Assembly (NCBI RefSeq): GCF_000735455.1
Contig: NZ_JMPS01000084.1
Location: 1-55,316, forward strand
Source: Yokenella regensburgei ATCC 49455
GTDB taxonomy: Bacteria; Pseudomonadota; Gammaproteobacteria; Enterobacterales; Enterobacteriaceae
Direction: 5' to 3'
Length of the DNA stretch: 55,316 nucleotides
Position 1 is the stretch's first letter. Every line of letters begins with the position of its first letter. The position numbers and the translations under genes were made by a program. Below are positions 30,054-40,685 of this stretch, in pieces. The notes under the pieces are model-generated. The model saw only the letters and a program-made list of their open reading frames with translations, was not told the origin of the DNA and made no database searches.

Positions 30054-31703
30054 TTAGCGAATATTAATTAACGCATCAAACAGCGTGTTTGCCGTTTGCA
30101 GTACCTGCGCATTCGCCAGGTAATACTGCTGGAAAAGCTGCAGCTTGCCGTACTCTTCATCGAGGCTCACCCCGGAGATAGTCTGCTGTTCACGGGTCAG
30201 TTGGGTCACCACATTGCCCTGCGTCGTGCTGCTGACTTTAAGCGTGGCGGTGGTGTTACCGACATCGCTCACCAGCGAGGCGTAGGCATCGTTAAACGAC
30301 TTTGAGCCACCTACCAGCTTCTTGTTCTGCAGATCGAGCAGCGCCTGACCGTTACGGTTGTCGCTCTCGCCGCTGGTCGGGTCGTTTTTACCCATTGCCA
30401 GCTGTGAAGCATCGGTGATCTTCATGCCCATGTTGACGATGGCGTCGCTCACAGGTTTAACGGTGAAGCTGTTGTTTTCAGTCGCGGCGGTACCACCGAC
30501 GCTCACTTTCAGGCCATCAAAGCTCAGCGTGTTGGTCGCCGGGTCGAAGTTACCGTTTACCGTGGTGTCATCGGCCGTGCGCGTAACGAGCCACTGACCG
30601 CCTTTGTATTCCACTTTGTAATCAGTCGCCTGAACTTTGCTGCTGTCGGTCATATCAACCGTCATCGTCGCGCCAGCGCTGTTTTTGCTGTTGCCTACGA
30701 CGGAAGGCTTACCGAAGGAGAACACCTCTTTGCCCGGATCGCCGTTGGCATCCAGACCCTGAGTATGCTGCTGGTTGAACGAGTCGGCAAAAACCATCGC
30801 CAGCTGGTTCAGGTTATTACGTGCTTTATCCAGATCCTCAGTGCGGAAGGTCAACAGACCACCGAGTGAACCACTGGTCAGCAGTTTTTCCGGAATCTCA
30901 ACGTTTCCGGCAACATCATCAACATAAGCAACCGTGGTACGGGATGGATCCGCGCTGCTCGGTACGGCGGCCAGCTGACGGGCAGACGTTCCCTGCACCA
31001 GGTTATAGCCGTTCGCCATGGTGATGTTGTAAGTGCCGCCGTCCTGCACGTTCACTTCAACGCCCACCAGCTGGTTCAGCTGAGTCACCAGCTGATCGCG
31101 CTGATCGAGCAGATCGTTCGGTGACGCTCCTGCGCCAACGCCGGTCATGCGGGCAATCTTGTCGTTCAGGCTGGCAATCTGTTTGGCATAGTTGTTGATC
31201 TGATCAACGCTTGAGGCAATAGACTGGTTAACCTGCTTGTCCTGGTCACGCAGATACTGATCGGTCACCTTAAACTGGTTTACCAGTCCGTTGGCTTTAC
31301 CCAGCACCGCCTGACGCGCTGCCGGATCTTCGGCGTTGCTCACCAGCGTCTGCATACTTTTGAAAAAATCCTGCAGCGTGGCGGAGAGCGAGTTGGTGGT
31401 ATCGGAGAGCACGTTGTCGATTTTCGACATCTGCTGGTAGCGCGTGGTCAGGCCGCTGCCCTGGTTTTGTGCGGCGCGCAGCTGGTTGGTGATGAACGCG
31501 TCATATTCGCGCTGAACGCCAGTCACGTTCACCCCGTTTCCGGTCCAGCCACCGGCGCCCAGCGAGCTGTTTGCTGCCGCAAGAATTGTTGTCTGACGGG
31601 TGTAGCCGGCGACGTTGTAGCTGGAGATGTTATTACTGACGGTGTTCAGCGCTGCCTGAGCGGCGCTGAGTCCGCTCATTGCGCTGTTAAACAAACTGGA
31701 CAT
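30054..31703 (-). CDS. flgK: Flagellar hook-filament junction protein 1 FlgK (HAP1)
   Basis: A 549-residue protein (K-12: 547) that caps the hook and joins it to FlgL. Conserved ends are MSSLFNSAMSGLSAAQAALN with the rod-type NTVSNNISSYNVAGYTRQ motif, and QQYYLANAQVLQTANTLFDA at the C-terminus. The variable middle (about 280-440) is typical of this family. It is secreted through the flagellar channel with chaperone FlgN, encoded at 40203. A consensus-like sigma-28 promoter lies 33 bases upstream. Confidence 0.97.
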   Translation of the reverse strand: MSSLFNSAMSGLSAAQAALNTVSNNISSYNVAGYTRQTTILAAANSSLGAGGWTGNGVNVTGVQREYDAFITNQLRAAQNQGSGLTTRYQQMSKIDNVLSDTTNSLSATLQDFFKSMQTLVSNAEDPAARQAVLGKANGLVNQFKVTDQYLRDQDKQVNQSIASSVDQINNYAKQIASLNDKIARMTGVGAGASPNDLLDQRDQLVTQLNQLVGVEVNVQDGGTYNITMANGYNLVQGTSARQLAAVPSSADPSRTTVAYVDDVAGNVEIPEKLLTSGSLGGLLTFRTEDLDKARNNLNQLAMVFADSFNQQHTQGLDANGDPGKEVFSFGKPSVVGNSKNSAGATMTVDMTDSSKVQATDYKVEYKGGQWLVTRTADDTTVNGNFDPATNTLSFDGLKVSVGGTAATENNSFTVKPVSDAIVNMGMKITDASQLAMGKNDPTSGESDNRNGQALLDLQNKKLVGGSKSFNDAYASLVSDVGNTTATLKVSSTTQGNVVTQLTREQQTISGVSLDEEYGKLQLFQQYYLANAQVLQTANTLFDALINIR

Positions 31704-31735
31704 GGCTGTTCCTTATCTCTTCTTTTATAGCGTTG

Positions 31736-31762
31736 TTATCGACCACAGCACGACAAACTTGA
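31736..31762 (-). promoter_or_regulatory. Sigma-28 (FliA) promoter of flgKL
   Basis: On the minus strand TCAA, 15 bases, GTCGATAA, close to the FliA consensus TAAA-N15-GCCGATAA. It lies between the flgJ stop and flgK start and matches the class 3 flgKL promoter known in E. coli and Salmonella. Confidence 0.8.
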
Positions 31763-31768
31763 GTGATT

Positions 31769-32716
31769 TCAGAACAGATTTTCAATATCGTTGCTGTAGG
31801 CTTTGCTCACTTTTTCGCCCATGGATTTCAGCTGTTGGATCATACTGGTGAGCTTACGGGCATAGTTCGGATCGGTGGCGTATCCGGCGCTCTGCAGCGC
31901 CTGTGCGCCCTGCTCCGCCGTCGCGGCGTTGGTCACTGCGGCATAGCGCGGGTTGCGGGTCAACAGACCCACATAATCGGATAACGCTTCCAGATACGAG
32001 CTGTAAACGCGGAATTTGGCTTTCACTTTCTTCGCTTCGCCATTTTCAAATTCCGTGGTGGTGATTTCCGCCACCTTGCCCTTCCAGTCGGATGAGGCCT
32101 TTACCCCGAAGAGGTTGAAGCTTGGCTCGCCGTTTTCACGACGGATCTGCCGCTGGCCCCAGCCGGATTCCAGCGCGGCCTGCGCCAGAATCAGGTGGTG
32201 TGGAATACCACTTTGCTGGCTCGCAAGTTTTGCCGGAAGCGAGAGCTGTGCCAGGAAGTCTTTGCTGTCACCGGAAAGCGCAGCATCGCTGCCCGACGGC
32301 GCCTGAGGAATGGCTTTACGTACCATCTGGCGCAGGGTGTCATTCTGGTAAGTCGTCACCGTTTGCAGATCGAACTTCAGCGGTACCTGGGCGGCAGGCG
32401 CGGCGTCGCCCTGCGCGCCGCCCATCTGTTTCACCATCTCCTCGGCAAGACCCAGCCCTTTACCGGCGGTCATCTGCTGGGCAATTTGCTGATCGTACAT
32501 ACTGGTATAAAGACGCGTCTGATCGGTACTGAGCGCCCCGTCTTTCGGCAGGGCTTCTCGCATACTTTTCAACATCATCTGCACGAACATCCCTTCGACC
32601 TGCCGGGCGACAGATCGAAGGTTGGCCTGCGGGTCCTGACCCGCTTTGGCCTTCAGTTCGTTGAGTGATTGTGCGTCCCAGGCCGCACCGCTCAGCAGTT
32701 TGCTATCACTCAGCAT
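31769..32716 (-). CDS. flgJ: Flagellar rod-assembly muramidase FlgJ
   Basis: A 315-residue bifunctional protein (K-12: 313). The N-terminal half (to about 150) caps the growing rod (VARQVEGMFVQMMLKSMREA). The C-terminal half is a peptidoglycan hydrolase of the glucosaminidase fold with candidate catalytic Glu183 in AQAALESGWGQRQI, and it opens a hole in the wall. There is no Sec signal, as expected for export through the rod. Its ATG overlaps the flgI stop by one base (TAATG), a coupled pair. Confidence 0.97.
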   Translation of the reverse strand: MLSDSKLLSGAAWDAQSLNELKAKAGQDPQANLRSVARQVEGMFVQMMLKSMREALPKDGALSTDQTRLYTSMYDQQIAQQMTAGKGLGLAEEMVKQMGGAQGDAAPAAQVPLKFDLQTVTTYQNDTLRQMVRKAIPQAPSGSDAALSGDSKDFLAQLSLPAKLASQQSGIPHHLILAQAALESGWGQRQIRRENGEPSFNLFGVKASSDWKGKVAEITTTEFENGEAKKVKAKFRVYSSYLEALSDYVGLLTRNPRYAAVTNAATAEQGAQALQSAGYATDPNYARKLTSMIQQLKSMGEKVSKAYSNDIENLF

Positions 32717-33813
32717 TAGATAATCTCAACTTTGGCACGCAGACAGCCCGCGCTTTGCATCGACTGGAGGATCGACATCAGCTCGATAGGCGATGCCCCC
32801 AGCGCGTTGAGCGCCCGGACGACGTTGTTGAGATTCGCACTGGAACGAACGCTCTGAATCGCACCACCACTCTGACGCATATCAATCTGCGTTTGCGGTG
32901 TGACCACCGTCCGCCCACCGCCAAATGGCGTATCCGGCTGGCTCACCTGCTGGGAACGGTTCACCGTCACCGAGAGGTTACCCTGCGCAACGGCACAGCT
33001 GTCGAGCGTCACTTCGCGGTTCATCACCACGGAGCCGGTACGGGAGTTGATAATCACCCTCGCATCCTGCGGCGTGACGTTCACTTCCATATTCTGGATA
33101 TCGGCCAGCAAACGCACCTGGCTGCTGTTACCGGTCGGTGCATGCACCTGAACGGTACGCGCATCAAGCGCGGTAGCATTGCCGTAACCGCTGCGGCGGT
33201 TAATGGTGTCGGCAATTTGCTGCGCCAGGGTAAAGTCTTCCTGATTCAGCTGCAGATTGATGGTATTGCTGGAGCCAAACTGGTTCGGCAGCTCACGTTC
33301 AACCACCGCACCGTTGGTAATGCGCCCGCCGTTAAGCTGGTTCACCTGCACACTGCTACCGCCCGCCGACGCCCCCGCGCCGCCGACCAGAATGTTCCCC
33401 TGCGCCAGCGCATAGACCTGGTTATCGACCCCTTTTAACGGCGTCATCACCAGCGTACCGCCGCGCAGGCTTTTAGCGTTACCCATGGAAGAGACCACCA
33501 CGTCGATGGTCTGCCCCTGACGGGCGAACGCCGGGAACTGGGCGGTAACCATCACCGCCGCCACGTTTTTCAACTGCATGTTAGTCCCGGCCGGAACGGT
33601 GATCCCGAGCTGCGACAACATGTTATTCAGGCTCTGGGTGGTAAACGGCGTCTGCGTGGTCTGGTCACCTGTACCATCCAGCCCCACCACCAGGCCATAA
33701 CCGATTAGGGAGTTTTCCCGCACGCCCTGAATGCTGGTGAGATCGCGAATACGCTCGGCATGTGCGAATCCTGTCACCAGTACCAGAACCATGCTAACCA
33801 GGGTTTTAAACAT
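32716..33813 (-). CDS. flgI: Flagellar P-ring protein FlgI
   Basis: A 365-residue periplasmic protein (K-12 length) that forms the P-ring bushing in the peptidoglycan layer. The Sec signal peptide [19 protein letters not shown] is cut before [13 protein letters not shown]. Two cysteines late in the sequence (LDSCAV and SAGCLRAKV) make the stabilising disulfide that depends on DsbA. FlgA, encoded at 39153, is its assembly chaperone. It follows flgH by 12 bases and is coupled to flgJ. Confidence 0.98.
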   Translation of the reverse strand: MFKTLVSMVLVLVTGFAHAERIRDLTSIQGVRENSLIGYGLVVGLDGTGDQTTQTPFTTQSLNNMLSQLGITVPAGTNMQLKNVAAVMVTAQFPAFARQGQTIDVVVSSMGNAKSLRGGTLVMTPLKGVDNQVYALAQGNILVGGAGASAGGSSVQVNQLNGGRITNGAVVERELPNQFGSSNTINLQLNQEDFTLAQQIADTINRRSGYGNATALDARTVQVHAPTGNSSQVRLLADIQNMEVNVTPQDARVIINSRTGSVVMNREVTLDSCAVAQGNLSVTVNRSQQVSQPDTPFGGGRTVVTPQTQIDMRQSGGAIQSVRSSANLNNVVRALNALGASPIELMSILQSMQSAGCLRAKVEII

Positions 33814-33825
33814 AATTCACCTCGT

Positions 33826-34524
33826 TTACATCGGCGATAAGTTAAGGAAGAAGCGCTGCAGCCAACCCATGTTCTGCGCCTCGTTGATATAACCATTACC
33901 CACGTACTCGATGCGGGCATCCGCCACCTGGGTGGAAGGTACGGTGTTGCTGCCGCTTATCGTGCGTGGGTTTACAACGCCGGAGAAGCGGATAAATTCG
34001 GTGCCCTGATTGATGGCTATCTGTTTTTCACCAACCACGTGCAGGTTACCGTTAGACAGGACCTGATCGACGGTGACGGTCAGCGTGCCGCTGAAGGTGT
34101 TGCTGGCATTCGCCCCACCCTTACCGTTAAAGCTGTTGCCGCCTGCGGCATCCACATCGGCACGTCCGTTGCCAAACAGCCCCTGCAGATAACGCGGTAC
34201 GGTACTGAAACCAAAGTTGGTTTTCCCGTCGCGGCTGGCATTCGCCGACGAGCTCTTACTGGCGCTGACGTTTTCCTGAAGCTGGATAGTCAGAGTGTCG
34301 CCAATGTTGCGAGGTCGTCGGTCCTCAAAGAGTGGCTGATAGCCGTAGTTAATCGGCTGCGCAGTCTGGAATATAGAACCGTTGACCACAGGAACCGGGC
34401 CAGGCGTGGGCTGTGCGGAGGTCGCGCCTTCCACCAGCGGCTTGGTCGGGATCAATGCGCATCCCGTCATGGATAGCACCATAACGGTAAGAAGCGGATA
34501 ACAAAACGCAGCGGATTTTTGCAT
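33826..34524 (-). CDS. flgH: Flagellar L-ring lipoprotein FlgH
   Basis: A 232-residue outer-membrane lipoprotein (K-12 length) that forms the L-ring. A lipoprotein signal ends in lipobox SMTGC with acylated Cys22. Conserved blocks are [35 protein letters not shown] and the C-terminal [17 protein letters not shown]. The start is ATG 34524; the 15 extra upstream codons of the open frame (including another ATG) are not conserved. It follows flgG by 55 bases. Confidence 0.97.
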   Translation of the reverse strand: MQKSAAFCYPLLTVMVLSMTGCALIPTKPLVEGATSAQPTPGPVPVVNGSIFQTAQPINYGYQPLFEDRRPRNIGDTLTIQLQENVSASKSSSANASRDGKTNFGFSTVPRYLQGLFGNGRADVDAAGGNSFNGKGGANASNTFSGTLTVTVDQVLSNGNLHVVGEKQIAINQGTEFIRFSGVVNPRTISGSNTVPSTQVADARIEYVGNGYINEAQNMGWLQRFFLNLSPM

Positions 34525-34579
34525 TGCTTTCATCTTCTGAATAAAAAATCCGGTGCGAGAAACTCGCACCGGTTACCTC

Positions 34580-36123
<1,544 letters not shown>

Positions 36124-36143
36124 TAAGCCATCCCTTCAGGCGC

Positions 36144-37400
36144 TTAGCGCAGGTTAACCAGGGTGTTGAGGATCTGATCCTGGGTTTTGATGGTCTGCGC
36201 GTTAGACTGATAGTTACGCTGCGCGACAATCATGTTCACCAGTTCTTTACTCAGATCGACGTTAGAGGCTTCCAGCGCACCGTTGGTGAGCTTACCGAAG
36301 TTACCTTCGCCCGCGGTGCCAAGCAGCGCCACGCCGGAAGACTGAGTCGCTGACCAGACGTTGTTGCCTTCGGACTGCAGACCTTCGTTGTTCGCGAAGT
36401 TGGCGAGAACAATCTGACCCAGAACCTGGCTCTGTTGGTTGGAATAGTTACCGACTACCGTGCCGTCGTCGTTGATCTGATAGCTCACCAGGTCGCCCGG
36501 TTTGAAACCGTTCTGGTTGGTCGCCACGATGTTGTTAGAGCCGGTGTTCTGCTGCATGGAGTTCAGGAAGCTCAGGCTAAAGGTGCTGGCCTGAGAGCCG
36601 TTCAGAGAACCCATGGCGATGTCGATCTGCGGCTGGGCGTTAGCGGTCGGTGCCAGCGCGCCGGTTGCCGGATCGTAGTTACGTACTTCGGTCAGCGCAC
36701 CGCTGTCGCTGTAGGTCATCTGCGCCTGTTTAATGGCGGTGGAACCCGCGATGCTGGAGTCCTGGGTGTAGACATCCCATTTGTTATCCGCGGTTTTGAC
36801 GTAGTAAACGTTCATGTCGTGGGAGTTACCCAGACTGTCGTAAACGGTCACAGACCCTTTTTTGTTGTAGCTGTCAGCGTTAGCCGGATCGAACGGAGAC
36901 ACCTTCGGCAGTTTGTCGGTGGAGTTCAGGTTGATCTGCTGAGACGCGGTGGTGGTGGCTTTCGCCGCCATCAGCGTATTCGGGATATTCAGCGGAACCG
37001 GGTTTGCACCCTGCTGAACGGTCGGCGGAGTACCGGTTGCCGGGTAGCCGGTCAGCTGCATACCCTGCATGTTGGTCAGGTTACGGTTTTCATCGAGCTT
37101 GAACTGGCCGTTACGGCTGTAGTAAATGGTGCCGTTGCTGTCGACCATACGGAAGAAACCGTTCTGGCTGATAGCGACGTCCAGCGCACGGCCAGTACCG
37201 GTGGTGGTACCGTCGGTGAAATCCTGAGTGATCCCGGCAACTTTTACACCAAGACCCACTTTGGAGCCGGCGAACATGTCAGCAAATGACGCTGAGCCGG
37301 ATTTAAAGCCATAAGTGGCGGAGTTGGCAATGTTGTTGCCGATGACATCGAGATTAGTCGAAGCAGCATTCAGGCCGCTGACCGCTTGAGAAAAGGACAT
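36144..37400 (-). CDS. flgE: Flagellar hook protein FlgE
   Basis: A 418-residue hook subunit, about 16 residues longer than the K-12 protein (402). The ends are strongly conserved (MSFSQAVSGLNAASTNLDVI, NIANSATYGFKSGSASFADMF, and C-terminal NMIVAQRNYQSNAQTIKTQD). The extra length and divergence fall in the central region (about 215-265, including TEVRNYDPATGALAPTANAQ), which corresponds to the surface-exposed D2/D3 domains of the hook. Hook length is controlled elsewhere by FliK. It follows flgD by 26 bases. Confidence 0.98.
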   Translation of the reverse strand: MSFSQAVSGLNAASTNLDVIGNNIANSATYGFKSGSASFADMFAGSKVGLGVKVAGITQDFTDGTTTGTGRALDVAISQNGFFRMVDSNGTIYYSRNGQFKLDENRNLTNMQGMQLTGYPATGTPPTVQQGANPVPLNIPNTLMAAKATTTASQQINLNSTDKLPKVSPFDPANADSYNKKGSVTVYDSLGNSHDMNVYYVKTADNKWDVYTQDSSIAGSTAIKQAQMTYSDSGALTEVRNYDPATGALAPTANAQPQIDIAMGSLNGSQASTFSLSFLNSMQQNTGSNNIVATNQNGFKPGDLVSYQINDDGTVVGNYSNQQSQVLGQIVLANFANNEGLQSEGNNVWSATQSSGVALLGTAGEGNFGKLTNGALEASNVDLSKELVNMIVAQRNYQSNAQTIKTQDQILNTLVNLR

Positions 37401-37426
37401 AACTTTCTCCTGATAAGGTTGAAGGC

Positions 37427-38164
37427 TTAGAGAATCTGGCGAACTTCACTGAGCGTGGTGGTGCCGAAGACACCGAGATCCAGCACGTTACCGTTGGCAT
37501 TACGAGTCACCCCCTGAACCGGGGCAAACTTCAGCGGCTGGGCGACCAGCTGCGTACCGCCGTTGCTGGCTGTAATGGAAACGTTGTAAGCACCGTCCGG
37601 AACATTGCTGCCATCCGTCTGCGTACCATCCCAGGTAAAGGTATGAACACCGGCAGACAGACCGCCCAGTTCAAGGGTACGTACCACTTTGCCGGTATTG
37701 TCGGTAATGGTGACGGTGACTTTATCGGCAGGCTGCTGCAGCTCAACGCCAAACGGCGTGGTGCTGACCTTGCCGCCCTCGGTCGCCTCCTGCGTACTGA
37801 CTTTGTCGCCATCGGAGGTTTTCTCAGAACCGGCCAGAATCACGTTACCCGGGATCATGACGCCACGACCAATCAGCGACGCTGCCTGCAGCGACTGATT
37901 GCTGTCTATCTGTCCGGAGATTGAACCCAGGGTGGTGTTGAGTTTTTCAATGCCGCTTACGGTACTGATCTGCGCCAACTGCGTGGTCAGTTCGTTGTTC
38001 TGCATCGGGTTGGTCGGATCCTGGTTTTTCAGCTGCGCCACCAGTAAGGTGAGAAAGCTGTTCTGCAGATCCGCAGAGTTACTGCCGGTGAGTGAGCCGG
38101 ATCCGCCGGTTTTGGTCGTCGCTCCGGTATTCGTGGGATCGTTAACGTTAACCGCTATCGACAT
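37427..38164 (-). CDS. flgD: Flagellar hook cap protein FlgD
   Basis: A 245-residue hook-assembly scaffold (K-12: 231) that caps the growing hook and is then discarded. The conserved N-terminal LQNSFLTLLVAQLKNQDPTN and NNELTTQLAQISTVSGIEKL are followed by an Ig/Tudor-like C-terminal pair of domains (FTWDGTQTDGSNVPDGAYNV). An acidic polar insertion (GSEKTSDGDKVSTQEATEGG) sits between the two regions and explains most of the extra length. It follows flgC by 11 bases. Confidence 0.97.
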   Translation of the reverse strand: MSIAVNVNDPTNTGATTKTGGSGSLTGSNSADLQNSFLTLLVAQLKNQDPTNPMQNNELTTQLAQISTVSGIEKLNTTLGSISGQIDSNQSLQAASLIGRGVMIPGNVILAGSEKTSDGDKVSTQEATEGGKVSTTPFGVELQQPADKVTVTITDNTGKVVRTLELGGLSAGVHTFTWDGTQTDGSNVPDGAYNVSITASNGGTQLVAQPLKFAPVQGVTRNANGNVLDLGVFGTTTLSEVRQIL

Positions 38165-38175
38165 GGTTTCCTCCT

Positions 38176-38580
38176 TTATTGACCCAACGTCAGGGTTTTG
38201 AGCATCATGCTCTTCACGGTGTTCAGCACTTCAACGTTCGCCTGGTAGCTGCGGGACGCTGACATGGTGTTGACCATTTCCCCGACGACATCAACGTTCG
38301 GCATCCGCACATAGCCCTTTGCGTCCGCCAGCGGGTTACCCGGCTGGTACACGAGCTTGTCCGGTGCCTGGCTTTCCACCACATCGCTGACCTTCACACC
38401 CCCCGTCGCCGCACCCAGAGGGGCATCGACCTGGAACACCACCTGCTTGGCACGATACGGCTGGCCATCTGGCCCGGTCACACTGTCGGCGTTCGCCAGG
38501 TTGCTGGCCGCCACGTTCAGTCGCTTGGACTGTGCGGTAAGCGCAGAACCTGCAACATCAAAAATGTTAAGCAACGCCAT
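38176..38580 (-). CDS. flgC: Flagellar proximal rod protein FlgC
   Basis: A 134-residue proximal rod subunit (K-12 length). It has the rod signature [19 protein letters not shown] near the N-terminus and the C-terminal [20 protein letters not shown] helix. Its ATG shares one base with the flgB TGA stop, indicating translational coupling. Exported by the flagellar type III system. Confidence 0.98.
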   Translation of the reverse strand: MALLNIFDVAGSALTAQSKRLNVAASNLANADSVTGPDGQPYRAKQVVFQVDAPLGAATGGVKVSDVVESQAPDKLVYQPGNPLADAKGYVRMPNVDVVGEMVNTMSASRSYQANVEVLNTVKSMMLKTLTLGQ

Positions 38581-38996
38581 CAGTTACCCCCCTGCAGTAC
38601 GCTCATCATGCTTTTGATTTGTCCGCCAAGGACGGTCAACCCGGTTTGATACTGCAGGCTGTTATCCGCAAACTGCGTACGTTCCCGGTCCATATCGACG
38701 GTGTTGCCATCCATCGACGGTTGATCGGGAATGCGGTACAGCAGGTCGGTCTGCGGTGCAGTCATCGCCTGGGCGGGGATATGACGAGCAGAGGTCAACG
38801 ACAGTGAAACACCATTGGTTTCTGCCCTACCACGCTCCATCACTTTTTTTAGTTCGCTGGCAAAGTCGATATCGCGCGCCTGGTACCCCGGGGTATCGGC
38901 GTTGGCAATATTGGCAGCCAGAATCTCCTGACGACCGGCACGCAGATTCAGCGCTTCCTGCTGAAAACGTAGCGCGGCGTCGAGTTTATCGAGCAT
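38580..38996 (-). CDS. flgB: Flagellar proximal rod protein FlgB
   Basis: A 138-residue rod subunit (K-12 length), first gene of the leftward class 2 operon flgBCDEFGHIJ(KL). The N-terminal motif is [20 protein letters not shown], and the C-terminus ends [15 protein letters not shown]. It lies divergent from flgA across a 156-base promoter region with FlhDC-like inverted repeats. Confidence 0.98.
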   Translation of the reverse strand: MLDKLDAALRFQQEALNLRAGRQEILAANIANADTPGYQARDIDFASELKKVMERGRAETNGVSLSLTSARHIPAQAMTAPQTDLLYRIPDQPSMDGNTVDMDRERTQFADNSLQYQTGLTVLGGQIKSMMSVLQGGN

Positions 38997-39061
38997 GGCT
39001 CCTCCGCTAATGACAAAGATTCAGCGCACACTTTAATTCTCTATGCGCCAAGGTTATCGCC

Positions 39062-39097
39062 GGAATAAACGCAAAATGCGTCGCTATTTATTCCGTT
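39062..39097. promoter_or_regulatory. Probable FlhDC-binding region between flgB and flgA
   Basis: Inverted repeat GGAATAAA (39062-39069) / TTTATTCC (39087-39094). On the minus strand AACGGAATAAATAGCG (39082-39097) resembles the FlhD4C2 box, AA(C/T)G plus a short spacer plus AAATA(A/G)CG, with a spacer one base longer than usual. This divergent region controls both flgA and flgB operons in E. coli through FlhDC and sigma-70. Confidence 0.6.
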
Positions 39098-39152
39098 GAA
39101 CTCTTTGCACTACGGGTAGAATCCTGTCATTCCTGAACAGACTGGGGTGGCG

Positions 39153-39812
39153 ATGCGTATCCTGAAAAGTACTCTGACACTTGGCTTGCTGTTGCTAAGC
39201 CCGCTGGCGTTGGCGCAGGATCTCAATGCGCAACTGACGACGTTTTTCGCCCAACGGCTCGCCGGTTTCAGCGACGACGTGACGGTGAACGTTCGCAGCC
39301 CGGAAAACACTTTTCCGCAATGTGATGAACCCGCGCTGAGCGTGCCTTCCAGCGCTCGTCTGTGGGGGCACCTGAACGTGCTGGCACAATGCGGCTCGGA
39401 GAAACGTTATCTGCAGGTCGATGTTCAGGCGGTAGGCAATTACGTTGTGGCGGCACAGGCCGTCACGCGTGGCAGCCTGCTACAGTCGGAGAGTGTGACG
39501 TTAAAACGTGGCAGACTGGATACCCTTCCGCCACGTACCATGCTGGATATTGCGCAGGCACAGGATGCTATCAGCCTGCGCGATCTGGCCCCTGGTCAGC
39601 CGGTTCAGCTGTCGATGCTGCGGCAGGCATGGCGGGTAAAAGCCGGTCAGAAGGTCCAGGTTATCGCCAGCGGTGAGGGCTTTAGCGTCAATGGAGAAGG
39701 TCAGGCATTAAACAACGCTGCGGTGGCGCAAAACGCCCGCGTGCGCATGTCATCGGGCCAGGTGGTCAGTGGCAGGGTCAATGCTGATGGGAATATTCTG
39801 ATTAACCTATAA
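39153..39812 (+). CDS. flgA: Flagellar P-ring chaperone FlgA
   Basis: A 219-residue periplasmic chaperone for FlgI polymerisation (K-12 length with this start). A Sec signal peptide [21 protein letters not shown] precedes QDLNAQ. The C-terminal SAF domain is in [20 protein letters not shown] and [18 protein letters not shown] 39153 is preferred to the in-frame GTG at 39147 because GGGG lies 6-9 bases upstream. The N-terminal third diverges from K-12 while the rest is conserved. It is divergent from flgB. Confidence 0.96.
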   Translation: MRILKSTLTLGLLLLSPLALAQDLNAQLTTFFAQRLAGFSDDVTVNVRSPENTFPQCDEPALSVPSSARLWGHLNVLAQCGSEKRYLQVDVQAVGNYVVAAQAVTRGSLLQSESVTLKRGRLDTLPPRTMLDIAQAQDAISLRDLAPGQPVQLSMLRQAWRVKAGQKVQVIASGEGFSVNGEGQALNNAAVAQNARVRMSSGQVVSGRVNADGNILINL

Positions 39813-39818
39813 TCTTTT

Positions 39819-39845
39819 TAAAGAATTTGCGCGGGCTGCCGATAA
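39819..39845 (+). promoter_or_regulatory. Sigma-28 (FliA) promoter of flgMN
   Basis: TAAA, exactly 15 bases, then GCCGATAA: a perfect match to the FliA consensus, lying just after the flgA stop and about 60 bases before flgM. It gives the class 3 expression of flgMN known in E. coli and Salmonella, in addition to class 2 read-through from flgA. Confidence 0.93.
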
Positions 39846-39904
39846 ATTATCAACATATGATGATGGCAGGTTGGTATGCCACAAACCTCGATGAGGACAG
39901 AACA

Positions 39905-40198
39905 ATGAGCATTGATCGTACATCGCCCCTGAAACCTGTTAGCGCGGTACAGCCTCGCGAAGCCAATGATGTCGGTACGCAGAAAAGTCGTCTGGAGAAA
40001 TCGTCTGCCAGCAACAGCACCAGCGTGACGTTAAGCGACGCCCAGGCGCGCCTGACTCAGGCCGGTAATGGCGACATCAACGTTGAACGTGTTGAAGCAT
40101 TGAAAACGGCGATTCGCAACGGCGAGCTTAAGATGGATACCGGCAAAATTGCCGATGCGCTGATTCAGGAAGCGCAGAGTTCGATTCAGAGTAAGTAA
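39905..40198 (+). CDS. flgM: Anti-sigma-28 factor FlgM
   Basis: A 97-residue protein (K-12 length) that holds FliA (sigma-28) inactive until the hook is complete, when it is secreted. The N-terminal half is disordered, ending in [13 protein letters not shown]. The C-terminal FliA-binding helices are in [20 protein letters not shown] and [13 protein letters not shown]. The start ATG 39905 has an AGGAC-type ribosome-binding site; the open frame back to 39827 lies in the sigma-28 promoter. It precedes flgN by 4 bases. Confidence 0.98.
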   Translation: MSIDRTSPLKPVSAVQPREANDVGTQKSRLEKSSASNSTSVTLSDAQARLTQAGNGDINVERVEALKTAIRNGELKMDTGKIADALIQEAQSSIQSK

Positions 40199-40202
40199 CC
40201 GT

Positions 40203-40625
40203 ATGAGTCGTCTGTCAGAACTTCTGGACCAAATGACAGTCATCCTGAACTCACTTAAAGAAGTGATGGATGCCGAACAGCAGCAGCTTTCCGTTGGCAG
40301 CATCAACGGCAGCACGTTGCAACGCATTACCGAAGAAAAAAGTTCGCTGCTGGCGGCGCTGGATTATCTGGAACAACAGCGCCGTATTGAGCAGGCGGCG
40401 CAGCGTTGCGCCAATGATGATATCGCTGGCCGCTGGCAAATTATTACGGAAAAGACGCAGCATCTGCGCGATCTCAACCAGCACAATGGCTGGCTGCTTG
40501 AAGGGCAAATCGCCATGAATCAGCAGGCGCTGGACGTACTGAAGCCGCATCAGGACCCGGGCCTGTATGGCAAAGACGGGCAAACCTTCAACGCCTCTCG
40601 CGGCGGTAAAAAGTTCTCGGTTTAA
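40203..40625 (+). CDS. flgN: Flagellar export chaperone FlgN
   Basis: A 140-residue cytosolic chaperone (K-12: 138) for the hook-filament junction proteins FlgK and FlgL, both encoded in this window. It is mostly helical and coiled-coil-like (LSELLDQMTVILNSLKEVMD, LAALDYLEQQRRIEQAAQRC) with a basic C-terminal tail ending GGKKFSV. It is the last gene of flgAMN and converges with murJ across a hairpin. Confidence 0.97.
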   Translation: MSRLSELLDQMTVILNSLKEVMDAEQQQLSVGSINGSTLQRITEEKSSLLAALDYLEQQRRIEQAAQRCANDDIAGRWQIITEKTQHLRDLNQHNGWLLEGQIAMNQQALDVLKPHQDPGLYGKDGQTFNASRGGKKFSV

Positions 40626-40651
40626 TTCCTGCAAATACTATTTTATGTGGT

Positions 40652-40676
40652 GCCGGTTAGCGCTTTGCTAACCGGC
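40652..40676. terminator. Hairpin between convergent flgN and murJ
   Basis: Perfect 10-bp stem GCCGGTTAGC / GCTAACCGGC with a 5-base loop. Neither strand has a T-run next to it, so it may be a weak shared terminator or a 3'-end stabiliser. Confidence 0.5.
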
Positions 40677-40685
40677 AGCGCACTA

